A DNA stretch of 64,000 nucleotides from positions 1-64,000 of the forward strand of contig CAVOTD010000031.1 of assembly GCA_963698995.1 (NCBI GenBank), read 5' to 3'. Source of the DNA: AP-15 sp963698995. Lineage in GTDB: Bacteria > Pseudomonadota > Alphaproteobacteria > ATCC43930 > CGMCC-115725. Positions 56,490 to 64,000 of this stretch are shown one piece after another. The notes beneath the pieces are model-generated. The model ran no database searches, was not told where the DNA came from, and worked only from the letters and a program-made list of their open reading frames with translations. Position 1 is the stretch's first letter. Every line of letters begins with the position of its first letter. The position numbers and the translations under genes were made by a program.

Positions 56490-56855
56490 TCAGCACTGAT
56501 ATTGTGCACGCGTGGCGCTCAAAGCGCCTCCGGCAGCGTCGCCGTCAAGATTGCCGGCATCGTCCGCAGGCGCATGAGGTGCAGGATCCCGCGGGGAGAC
56601 CTTAGGTACCAGGGCGGGCGAGATGGTGCCTAGGACCAACGCGCGTGTTGCAATAGCATCCGTCCGCAGGTCAGGAACGCTCAAGGCACCGCGAGCAATA
56701 GCGCGCAGTACCCAGGCACGCGCGGCGGCATAAAAAGCTCGCCGACACGACGGCCGACAAAACCGTTGCGGTCGTCCACCACTTTGCCGTGGTTGGAACT
56801 GGCGGTGGCACCAACAGCAGACAGGCATGCTGGTCATCGGGAAGATCGCCAGCAC
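56490..56855 (-). CDS. small Cys-rich zinc-binding-type protein of accessory DNA
   Basis: A frame of up to 121 aa; the core is CCWCHRQFQPRQSGGRPQRF followed by CRPSCRRAFYAAARAWVLRA and IARGALSVPDLRTDAI. The C-x2-C-H then F-C-x3-C spacing suggests a small treble-clef zinc site. Proteins with this RFCRPSCRRAFY-type motif are common short hypotheticals in rhizobial prophages and islands. The start may be at an internal Met (56828). Function unknown. Confidence 0.6.
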   Translation of the reverse strand: MLAIFPMTSMPVCCWCHRQFQPRQSGGRPQRFCRPSCRRAFYAAARAWVLRAIARGALSVPDLRTDAIATRALVLGTISPALVPKVSPRDPAPHAPADDAGNLDGDAAGGALSATRAQYQC

Positions 56856-57075
56856 AATGAGGTTGCAGTGAAAGACGGGTGAAGGCTGGAGAACGGCTCA
56901 CCGGAGGTTTAGCGAGAGCCGTCGTCATCGAGTAGCCGAAACGCTCCGCCGCGCCATTGGGTAGTCTCGGCATCCATCGCTGGATGACGCACATGACGCA
57001 GGATGACACACCTTTCATGGAAGGAGCGATCGCATGCGCGCGTATGGGGGGGTGAGGGCTCAGTTGGAAAATGCG

Positions 57076-59144
57076 TCACGGTGCGTCATGCGTCACGCCG
57101 GAGGCCACCCACCACCGGGCGGCTCCCGCGCGTTTTCCTCGTGTCCACCCCAGCCGCTCCAGCGCTGCTGTGATGCGCCGCTGGTCCGCAGTCCCGATCC
57201 TGGGAAGCTCGATGTTCAGACCGCGTCTTGGCAACATCCAGAACGGTCGTGCGCTGTTTCCCCGCAAGAAAGCTTCTGATCTCTTCCTCCCACGCGTCAG
57301 CCTCGTATCGGGCCTCTTGCTCCGGTGCGATGAACTCGCGCTCGAATGCCGCGTCCGGCCACCAGCGGAAGCCCTGCCGATAGAGATGCACGGCTTCAGC
57401 AAAAAGTTGATCGCGGTTGCGGGTGAGAGCGTTGATATCGACGTTGCCGATCTTGACCGGCCAGAACCTTCGGCCGCCGGTCTCGTCACGGAGATATGCT
57501 GTTTTGTTCGTGGTGCCGATAAAAACGCACTGACGAGGTTCGATTACTTCCTTGCGGCCGTAGCTGGGGCGATAGCGTTCGACAGTGCGAGTAACGAAAG
57601 CCTTGAGCGCGGAAGCCTCGGCCTTATCGAGTGCCGACATTTCGGCGACTTCGATCAGCCATTTCCCATTGAGATGCTGAGCAACGTCCTTCCCGGCGGT
57701 GCGGATGTCCGGCAAGTTGTCGCTGAACCATTGACCGCCCAGCACCAGGCAGGCGGTAGATTTGAGAGAGCCCTGAGGGCCCTCCAATATCGGCATATAA
57801 TCCGTTTTACATCCCGGCTTGAAGATGCGGGCACCCATTGCCACCAGGAACATGCACCCGATGCGGCGGTGGTATTCGGTGTCTTCGGCGCCGAGATAGG
57901 TGTTGAGCCAGGTCGCGAGGCGCGGCGTGCCATCCCATTCGAGGGCATCAAGATAAGCGCGAACCGGGTGAAACGGGCGTTCCTGAGCACGGAGATCGAC
58001 GGCTTGATGAACCGCGTCCTTTCCAATCTTCTCAAGCCCGGACGCTTGCAGTAGCTCCTGAAGGGCAGTCACATCGGCATCGCGAACCGGGCGCGGCTCG
58101 AACCTCCCGTTTTCCTCAGGCATCATCCCGCCCGGAACGGGGCGGCTCAGTATCGGGGCGCGCAGCATTTCGTCGTAGGAGAAGAGACCGACGATACGGA
58201 CATCCTCCCGTAACGCCAGCATCGCGTTGTAGAGATTCGGCCGCGGCTCACCTTGGCGATCGTGTTGGGCTTTTGAAATCCATTCAGCTCGATGTTCCTT
58301 TGTCTTCGCAGTGGCCTTCTTCCATATGCGACACAACTCTCGCCCATCTTCGATGAGGCCCTTTTCGGCATACCAGTCTGCCGTCTGCAGATCAGTCCGT
58401 AGCGCCTCGCAAAACTCTTCGAAGCTTCGGCCGGCACAGCGCATCGCCAAACCGATCCGGAAGGCAACGGCGCTTCGCGAATTGTCGGCGCCGTTCCGGT
58501 GGCTCGAGCCCGCGGGTTTCCCGGGCGGAATTAGCGCAGACAGACGGTCGAGATTTGCGGCGCTAAGCAAGGTCAGCTCGTGCGGGGCACCTGGCCATTT
58601 ATTGCCGGTGACGGTGAAATATCGGTTGCGGAAGTAGACTTCGACCGCAGGCCCGTGATCCCGAGCGTCTTCGCCAGGCACCTCGCGCCGAACTCCCCAC
58701 TGCCCATGCTGAGCGCCGATGCGGTCTAGGAACGGCCGAACATGGTGGCTCGCGATATAGAAGAACACCTTCAGCCCGACGGCCCGACGGTGACACTTCG
58801 GCATAACTCGGTACGGCGAAGAGGATCGCCACGGCCCACGGCTCCACCGTGCCGTCCTCGTCGAGGCAACGGTCGAGATCGATCCCCGCAAGGTGGGCGT
58901 CATTACCCAGATCACCGAGCTGGATTCCGATGCCGCCGCCCTGCCCATTTACTAGCTTTGCAGCGCGCTGCTCGGCCTCATCACGGGTCCCCCAGGTCGC
59001 GGGGTCATCTGCCTTCGCCTTCCTACCGGCCGGCGCATAGGGAACCTTGGTTGGTTTCCCGCTCCGCAACTCGTTCCGCCATGCCACCCAGCGCGCTTTG
59101 TGCTGAAGAGCATGGAGAGGCATGCCGCTTTGCTCCGTCGGCAT
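57076..59144 (-). pseudogene. VapE-type primase/helicase (virulence-associated E family), two frameshifts
   Basis: A replication-type protein of about 690 aa after repair. The N-terminal primase-polymerase-like piece (59144 down) reads KARWVAWRNELRSGKPTKVP and GIQLGDLGNDAHLAGIDLDR. A break near 58777 (one extra base) joins VFFYIASHHVRPFLDRIGA; then NKWPGAPHELTLLSAANLDR. The VapE ATPase domain follows with Walker A EGPQGSLKSTACLVLG, KWLIEVAEMSALDKAEASAL, VFIGTTNKTAYLRDETGGR and a second break near 57230 before LNIELPRIGTADQRRITAAL and ARWWVASG. VapE proteins are found in integrative elements and help replicate or excise them; some inhibit helper phages. Confidence 0.85.
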
Positions 59145-59147
59145 CCG

Positions 59148-59393
59148 CTACTTCGTAGCCGGTACGAGTTCGCGTGCCAGCTCGTCGGCTCGATGCCGGA
59201 AGGTGCGCTCCCTCAGCCACTCCTCCACATCGCTAACGCGGTAGAGGATTCTGCGCCGCCCTAGCCTGATCCAGCGCGGTCCATCGCCGCTCGATCGCCA
59301 GCGCTGGGCGGTCCGGTGCGGGATGAAATACCGTTCTTGTAGGCCTTGCTCAGTAATGTATTCATCAGGCCACTGCTGACCGGTGCTCGCCAT
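59148..59393 (-). CDS. AlpA/HTH_17-type small DNA-binding protein
   Basis: Intact 81-aa protein: YITEQGLQERYFIPHRTAQR followed by WRSSGDGPRWIRLGRRRILY and RVSDVEEWLRERTF. This is the AlpA/excisionase-like winged HTH used by integrative elements to control integrase direction or expression. It ends 3 nt before the VapE-type gene starts, so the two are one operon, and lies on the integrase strand. Confidence 0.85.
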   Translation of the reverse strand: MASTGQQWPDEYITEQGLQERYFIPHRTAQRWRSSGDGPRWIRLGRRRILYRVSDVEEWLRERTFRHRADELARELVPATK

Positions 59394-59460
59394 GCTGTCC
59401 TCTGCATCGCCATAATTAACCTAGGACAGCCATACTTACGGCGGCACCGCATCAAGACAT

Positions 59461-60732
59461 TTAGGACAAGTCGCATTTGTCTGGTTTGTCGTGCCCGGCT
59501 TCGATCTTCTTCACCACACGCTGAATTGACCGGTCGCCGTAGCCCCGGGTCCGTTCCGTTGCCTTACACTCCCTCCGCACATAGTCGCAAAATCGTTGCC
59601 ACTGCACGGTCTTCCCTGGGGTGCCCACCGTCCTTAACGCACCGGTCACCGCATCAAATAGCAGCGCATTCTTGGCCCGTTCTGTTTCCATGGAATTGGC
59701 GTTTTCTGCCACTACGGGCCGCGAGGCGCTCGGCGCAGTTTCAGGAAACCACAACACCAGTATGCGACGCGCGTTTTCCAATTCGAGGTTTGCCTCTACG
59801 TAGCGACGGGACGCCGATTTCCGAAGATTAACACACCATGCATTGTGAGCTGCGAGCCTAGCCATTTCACGTGGGAAGGTCGCGATGTCAGCCGGGCGGA
59901 AGAATTGAAAATACGGGCTCTCGTCTATTTGCAGGACAACATCAGACTCGCCCGACAGATCAAATTCGCCGCGCCTTATCCAATCACAGAGGTCGAGGAG
60001 AACGCGATCACGTTTGCCAAGATCGGGTTCGGCGACGCTCTTGCGAGTGAGATGCTCAGCGATTTCGACGCAACTGAAAAGGTTGCGCTGTCGAAAGGGT
60101 TTTTCCAGTTCGGCCGCCCACGCTGCCTCCGTTGCCGCATCGTACTCCCCACGCGCCAAGTGACTGGTCCCAGTAAGCTCGGCCGACGCATCAATGCCGC
60201 CGCAAATGCGAACCGCCAGCCAGTTTCCTCCGGGGTCTCTGATCAGGGAATTCCCAAGATCAAAATCGTATAGCCCGAGTCCATCGTGCCGTGCGTAGCC
60301 GATACGCTCGTAATCGGCGCCCAGACCGCCCTGCGTTGCTAGCGGGGCATATTTGAGGATGTAGGGTTGACCCCGCTTAGTCTTTGCAATGATGAGGCGG
60401 CTGGCTAGCTCAAAGGCGTAAACGAGACGCTCCGCAACGTCCCATTGATGCCATTCTTGCAGAAGTCGCGCTCGAGCATCGCGGAGCGGCTCCGGAAAAC
60501 CCTGATCAGTGGCGTCCTCGCCACCTCCGACCCCCAATTTGTGGACACCCTCTGGGTTTAGATCTCGATCTCGCTTCGCCCGATCGCGACGAGCGCGAAC
60601 CCTCGTGGGGTGGTCGTAGCTTTTGAGCCGTATCGCGGTGTCTCGAATGTCGTCGGGAGAGGCCCATTTCACTTGGTCGAGGCATCGAGCGAGCGCGGGC
60701 GACCATAATCTGATCGCATCAATCAACTTCAC
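59461..60732 (-). CDS. unrecognised protein A of the integration module, 423 aa
   Basis: Intact and unrecognised. The start MKLIDAIRLWSPALARCLDQ is followed by a charged coil (RVRARRDRAKRDRDLNPEG), then ILKYAPLATQGGLGADYERI, GLGLYDFDLGNSLIRDPGGN and WLAVRICGGIDASAEL. The middle has VLLDLCDWIRRGEFDLSGES and DIATFPREMARLAAHNAWCV; the C-terminal part is alpha-helical with ATERTRGYGDRSIQRVVKKI, which resembles a DNA-binding helix-turn pattern. No membrane segments or signal peptide. It is followed on the same strand by the HTH gene, and is preceded by protein B after 15 nt, so the pair is probably co-expressed. Function unknown. Confidence 0.75.
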   Translation of the reverse strand: MKLIDAIRLWSPALARCLDQVKWASPDDIRDTAIRLKSYDHPTRVRARRDRAKRDRDLNPEGVHKLGVGGGEDATDQGFPEPLRDARARLLQEWHQWDVAERLVYAFELASRLIIAKTKRGQPYILKYAPLATQGGLGADYERIGYARHDGLGLYDFDLGNSLIRDPGGNWLAVRICGGIDASAELTGTSHLARGEYDAATEAAWAAELEKPFRQRNLFSCVEIAEHLTRKSVAEPDLGKRDRVLLDLCDWIRRGEFDLSGESDVVLQIDESPYFQFFRPADIATFPREMARLAAHNAWCVNLRKSASRRYVEANLELENARRILVLWFPETAPSASRPVVAENANSMETERAKNALLFDAVTGALRTVGTPGKTVQWQRFCDYVRRECKATERTRGYGDRSIQRVVKKIEAGHDKPDKCDLS

Positions 60733-60747
60733 GGGATTGTCCCAGAC

Positions 60748-62094
60748 TCAGTCGTCCCGATTCGGAAACGGCTCACCGGCTTGCTCTTTAGCCGCCGCAA
60801 TTTGCGACTTCCGACGTTCCCACGCATAGCGGTCTAATCTTATTTCTGTCGCGCGGGTGGGGCGCGGCTCGCCATCAACGAGGAGGTTGAATGTCGCCGA
60901 ACTGTTCGGGTACTCGATAGCACCGACCCACCACCATCGCGGGTCTATTTTTGCAGATGCGCCATTGATGAGCGCGAAGGCCATCGGCAGCTGCCCCGTC
61001 GCCAGCAGGTCGATCATCTCACTGGTCCCGGCGCGTAGGTCGATGTTGCGGATGACGCGCAGCTCGTGGACCGCCTCAATCAGTGGTATCGCGTCCGGGT
61101 CAGGTACCGTTCGCATCCGCGGCGCGGCGCTGGACCGTTCCGCTACAGCGTCGGGTGGCGGTTGATTAGAAAGGACCCTGTTGGGTTCGATAGAGAAGGG
61201 TGCCGTATCGTCCGATGCGATCGCCTGCTGTCGTGCCCTCCACAGAGCCGAGCCCGACAATTGCACGTTATAGAAAACGATGTCTCCCCTTGCATTCTCC
61301 GCATGCAGATCGGCGAACCTCAGGTCACCAAATTCTACCGGTTTCATGGTTTCGTAGGGGTCGGAAAGGGACCGCCGTCCTTCCGCGGTGACAAGACCCG
61401 TAGAAAGCAGATAGTCGCGCCATTTGATTGCGATGGCACACGGGCTTTCACCAGCCGCAGCCAGCCCTTCTTTGACTTTCTTCCACGCTAACGCGCGTTC
61501 CTCTGGTCCGGCATCAGCTGATAGCGGCACCGAGGCTCTCTGAACGCGCCCTAATCTGCCGATGACGAGGTCATTCGAAAGACGCCTCACTTCGACAAGA
61601 TTGTCTCCCGTAACTAAAAAATAGACGGCTTGCGCGGGTGTCAGCCAGATATCGGAGCCGTGTGACATTGCCCCTCCGCGCTGCTCTTCCGCAGCGGGGG
61701 CGGCGCTGCCGATTACCGAGGACTGGGACGGGAGCGCCCCGGAAAGACTCAGCTTCGGTACTAGCTCGTGCCAGTGAGCCCGTCGGATCGCCAGATCCTC
61801 GAAGACATCTCGATCGTATTCCTTCCGCCACGGTCCGTTGAGATCCACCCTGCGGCGTGCGCGTGGTTCGCAGTAATCTGCTGCCCGTAAGCTGCGTTGT
61901 CCTACCCAATCGATCTCGTAATCAATCGGGAAAGCGATGAGCTCGCGGTCAACCTTCCCCGGCCGGCGCCCAAAAATCGGCACCTGCGCATTTCGAAACC
62001 GGCGCTCGATCTCGTCGATAAGAACCGCAGCCTGACCCTGCGGAAATTCCCAAACGCGCCCGAGCGGCACGAGATCGTGAGGTTGATCCGACAC
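60748..62094 (-). CDS. unrecognised protein B of the integration module, 448 aa
   Basis: Intact and unrecognised. It starts MSDQPHDLVPLGRVWEFPQG and has EIERRFRNAQVPIFGRRPG, a central SDIWLTPAQAVYFLVTGDNL and DLVIGRLGRVQRASVPL, then GDLRFADLHAENARGDIVFY, DPDAIPLIEAVHELRVIRN and a C-terminal RWWWVGAIEYPNSSATFNLL followed by RATEIRLDRYAWERRKSQI. The WLTPAQAVYFL segment looks like a HTH or helical docking motif seen in some phage-type proteins, but I assign no family. Soluble, neutral, no obvious enzyme motif. Lies 15 nt upstream of protein A on the same strand. Confidence 0.75.
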   Translation of the reverse strand: MSDQPHDLVPLGRVWEFPQGQAAVLIDEIERRFRNAQVPIFGRRPGKVDRELIAFPIDYEIDWVGQRSLRAADYCEPRARRRVDLNGPWRKEYDRDVFEDLAIRRAHWHELVPKLSLSGALPSQSSVIGSAAPAAEEQRGGAMSHGSDIWLTPAQAVYFLVTGDNLVEVRRLSNDLVIGRLGRVQRASVPLSADAGPEERALAWKKVKEGLAAAGESPCAIAIKWRDYLLSTGLVTAEGRRSLSDPYETMKPVEFGDLRFADLHAENARGDIVFYNVQLSGSALWRARQQAIASDDTAPFSIEPNRVLSNQPPPDAVAERSSAAPRMRTVPDPDAIPLIEAVHELRVIRNIDLRAGTSEMIDLLATGQLPMAFALINGASAKIDPRWWWVGAIEYPNSSATFNLLVDGEPRPTRATEIRLDRYAWERRKSQIAAAKEQAGEPFPNRDD

Positions 62095-62189
62095 GCGCGC
62101 CTCCGCTGGCGCTTCCCCGCAACTGATCGGCGCGGCACCCGCTGCGGAGACCGGGTTTCGGTGATCAGCCTAGCCGCACTACCCAAATG

Positions 62190-63458
62190 CTATCGTGTTG
62201 CACCCCGCAAGGGCACGACATTATTCGCCTCAATACCGAGGACATGAGCGGCCCATGCATCGAGCGCCGCCGCACGCTCGCGGGCGAACGCATGGCGCTG
62301 GTAGACGGCGGCGACGCCGAGAAGCTTCGCCGGCTGGTGCGCGAGGATTTTGTCGACCACGATCGAATCGAAGCCGAGCCCTGCCAAGGCCGAGACGCCC
62401 GAGCGCCGCAAATCATGAAGGCGCCACGGGGTAAGCGTTACAGGCTTGCGCCCCACCTTCTCAGCCGCTTCGGCTCGCGCCTTGACGATCGCCGCGTCAA
62501 GCGCCGCCTTGGCTTTCGAGATCCCGGAAATCGGGGTCTTGCCAGTGGTGCTGAATACAAGATCACAGCCGTCAATGTGCGGAATCAGGCGCAAAATTTC
62601 GCCGGCGGGATCCGAGAGGTGCACGTCGTGCGGTCGGCCGCTTTTCATCCTTTTGCCCGGCAAGGTCCAGACGCTCAGATCGTCTGCAATCTCCGACCAG
62701 CGCATCCCGGCAACTTCCGCGCGCCGCTGCATCGTCAAAATCGCGAGCTTGAAGAACGAGCCGAACGGATAGCCAAGCGTGTGTGCGCCAGCCCAAACTT
62801 CCGCCATTTCACCGTCACTCAACACCCGCTCGCGCGCGGTGTTGCCCGCCGCAATTGGCAAACCCTGGAATGGGTTCGCGGGAACTTTCCCACGCTTCTC
62901 CGCCCACCGGAACGCGGCGCGCGCATAGGCGAGAGTGCGGCCGGCCATCGTCGCTCTGCCGGCTCTCACGAGCTTGTCGAGCGCATTCACCGCATCAGCC
63001 CGAGTTATCCGCCGTGCCGGCAGCTTGAGAAGGTCCGGGAACGCGTGCCGGATTGCGCGGACGGCTTCTGTGCGGTAACGCTCGCGACGGTATATCAGAT
63101 GCAACGAAGCCCATTCTTCGACCAGAGCATTAAAGCTCAGCGCCATCTCGGCGCGTTCGCGCTCCGCGTCTCGCCTCACGCGCAATCGCTCGGCGCGCGG
63201 GTTGATCCCTTTGGCCACATCGCCGAGACGAGCCCGGGCTGCTGCTCGGGCTTGCTCAACGGTAATGCTGCCCCATACCCCAATGGGCTCACGAACCTTC
63301 CGCTTTGTCGCGGGATCGGTCCACTGCACGATGAAGGCGCGGGCTTTGGGCGTCACCCGCACACCGAGGCCGCGGCACTCGCTGTCGAAGACGAGGCGAT
63401 CTTTGCGGTCCGCTTCGAGCTTCAACCCGGCCAGATACCGATCGGAGAATTTTGCCAT
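62190..63458 (-). CDS. int: tyrosine recombinase/integrase, P4 type
   Basis: Intact 422-aa integrase. The N-terminal DUF4102-type arm-binding domain reads FSDRYLAGLKLEADRKDRLV, GLGVRVTPKARAFIVQW and WGSITVEQARAAARARLGD. The core has the first arginine in MQRRAEVAGMRWSEI, then TLTPWRLHDLRRSGVSALAG with the His-x-x-Arg box, a second histidine in LAHQ and the nucleophile tyrosine in AAVYQRHA. It would catalyse excision and integration between the two 47-nt tRNA-Lys repeats, the right one of which begins 165 nt past its start codon. It ends 95 nt from protein B. Confidence 0.95.
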   Translation of the reverse strand: MAKFSDRYLAGLKLEADRKDRLVFDSECRGLGVRVTPKARAFIVQWTDPATKRKVREPIGVWGSITVEQARAAARARLGDVAKGINPRAERLRVRRDAERERAEMALSFNALVEEWASLHLIYRRERYRTEAVRAIRHAFPDLLKLPARRITRADAVNALDKLVRAGRATMAGRTLAYARAAFRWAEKRGKVPANPFQGLPIAAGNTARERVLSDGEMAEVWAGAHTLGYPFGSFFKLAILTMQRRAEVAGMRWSEIADDLSVWTLPGKRMKSGRPHDVHLSDPAGEILRLIPHIDGCDLVFSTTGKTPISGISKAKAALDAAIVKARAEAAEKVGRKPVTLTPWRLHDLRRSGVSALAGLGFDSIVVDKILAHQPAKLLGVAAVYQRHAFARERAAALDAWAAHVLGIEANNVVPLRGATR

Positions 63459-63623
63459 TTGGGCGCCTTTGGATCGCGGACCTTGGGCGGACCTCGGGAA
63501 CGGGTCCGCTATGGGTCCGCATGGCGATCTGTGGCGATGATTAAATCAGAGGGTCGGACGGAAAGCCAATCAAATCATCGCGTGTGACGAAATCCGGCGG
63601 GCGCTGGCGCGGAGCTAACACTT

Positions 63624-63670
63624 ACTTTTAATCAGTAGGTCTCGGGTTCGAATCCCGACGGGCTCACCAA
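63624..63670 (+). repeat. attR: 47-nt copy of tRNA-Lys 3' half
   Basis: Identical to 6464-6510, including anticodon loop, T-arm and CCA, but without the 5' half of the tRNA, so it is not a functional gene. It marks the right junction of the island. Confidence 0.92.
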
Positions 63671-63805
63671 TTAGATCAATAACTTATGAAATAAGTCCAC
63701 AGAGGAGTGCTAGTTCGGGTAAGCGCAGGGTAAGCAAGGATCAACACCCAGCCACAAGATACGGTCGAGGGAAATCCCGCTGTTTACCAAGATCCGGTCG
63801 CCCGG

Positions 63806-64000
63806 TTACTCGAACCCGGTAAATTCGGCCTTAAACTTCAATTGACGCGCGTTGTCGCGGACGACGCCGATATCCGCGTCGGAGAAGCCATCCTCCGCAT
63901 CGGCCTCGATCTCCAGCGTCAATTTCACCTTGGCGCCCTTGCTGCGCTGCAATTCCGCCACCACTGCGCTCAAGATGGCGTCGAATGCCTTCACCGGTCG
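63806..64000 (-). CDS. C-terminus of a DUF499-like ATPase, truncated by window edge
   Basis: The frame enters from the right edge and ends at 63806. The visible 60 residues (FDAILSAVVAELQRSKGAKV, then KLTLEIEADAEDGFSDADIG and DNARQLKFKAEFTGFE) resemble the C-terminal tail of DUF499/Swt1-type AAA+ ATPases, where a TLEIEA...F.D..V.EN.R.LKF..HGFE pattern closes the protein. It lies outside the right repeat, so it is chromosomal or belongs to a neighbouring element. Assignment is from the tail alone and is tentative. Confidence 0.45.
   Translation of the reverse strand, partial: RPVKAFDAILSAVVAELQRSKGAKVKLTLEIEADAEDGFSDADIGVVRDNARQLKFKAEFTGFE

Larger units (their letters stand above)
6464..63670. 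mobile_element. tRNA-Lys genomic island, about 57 kb
   Basis: The two 47-nt copies of the tRNA-Lys 3' half delimit 57,160 bp (repeat start to repeat start). A P4-type tyrosine integrase (62190-63458, minus) lies 165 nt inside the right repeat, with an AlpA-type HTH and a VapE-type primase/helicase nearby, which are standard for integrative elements. No conjugation genes are visible, so it would be mobilised or non-mobile. Cargo: Dnd-like remnant, stress cluster, ACIII/caa3 oxidase, sugar-acid oxidation genes, formate dehydrogenase and tungstate uptake. It may be composite: a serine resolvase and scattered gene fragments lie at 12.8-18.1 kb. Confidence 0.85.

Noticed and set aside
57071..58054. 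327-codon plus-strand frame
   Set aside because: Antisense to the VapE-type gene with its clear Walker A motif.
62187..63587. 466-codon open frame on the plus strand
   Set aside because: Antisense to the intact integrase; no recognisable motifs and rich in Arg/Pro/His.

Overview
This window looks like the chromosome of a GC-rich alphaproteobacterium, probably Rhizobiales or a near relative. The evidence is an NDUFS4-like complex I accessory subunit, an IalB-like secreted protein, GGAAC-N16/17-CGTT (EcfG-type) promoter matches, and many alphaproteobacterial conserved hypotheticals. Everything here is read from sequence and from memory of protein families; no database search was run.

Left flank (1-6433): two broken UDP-sugar genes (wecC- and wecB-like), two very small putative membrane proteins, an IalB-like gene with one frameshift, an intact NAD-dependent nucleotide-sugar epimerase, tRNA-Arg(TCT), the NDUFS4-like gene, tRNA-Pro(TGG) and an ECF sigma factor.

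Genomic island (6464-63670, about 57 kb): the 3' half of tRNA-Lys(TTT) is repeated exactly (47 nt) at 6464-6510 and 63624-63670, and a tyrosine integrase lies just inside the right copy. From left to right the island holds: (a) a frameshifted pyrF; (b) a remnant of a DNA-phosphorothioation-type (Dnd-like) locus with an associated methyltransferase, RHH protein, cysteine desulfurase, DUF4007 protein and an ATPase broken by an in-frame TGA; (c) accessory genes and a serine resolvase; (d) a stress-type cluster (PPC protein, DUF3175, bacterioferritin, SDR) with an EcfG-type promoter match; (e) a leftward operon joining the rear part of alternative complex III (actB fragment, actC-F) to SCO and an A2-type caa3 oxidase (coxBACD), headed by GH15 glucoamylase and a truncated mgtC that runs into the actB remnant; (f) a rightward operon for a TPP enzyme, an enolase-superfamily sugar-acid enzyme, a membrane protein and a GMC/gluconate-dehydrogenase-type oxidoreductase, again with an EcfG-type match; (g) a PAP2 protein with an altered catalytic motif; (h) a complete periplasmic formate dehydrogenase locus (WD40-cytochrome c, 4Fe-4S protein, lipoate-ligase-like protein, DUF6352, DUF3305, DUF3306, HTH-TorD chaperone, small Tat protein, fdhA, fdhB, fdhC) followed by modE-like, tupB and tupA genes for tungstate/molybdate supply; and (i) an integration/replication module with a VapE-type primase/helicase, an AlpA-type HTH, two intact unrecognised genes and the integrase.

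Taken together the cargo is respiratory: electrons from formate and from sugar or sugar acids, a high-potential oxidase, and the oxyanion uptake and regulation that a Mo/W formate dehydrogenase needs. A striking property of the window is the number of single-base frameshifts in otherwise well-conserved genes. Most are restored by deleting one base, and they are densest in the formate dehydrogenase locus (about 41.8-53.2 kb), while long genes such as coxA, actC, GMC, integrase and the two unknown genes are clean. Either the assembly carries insertion errors or this locus is decaying in an unusual way; frameshifted genes are therefore labelled pseudogene with the repair stated.
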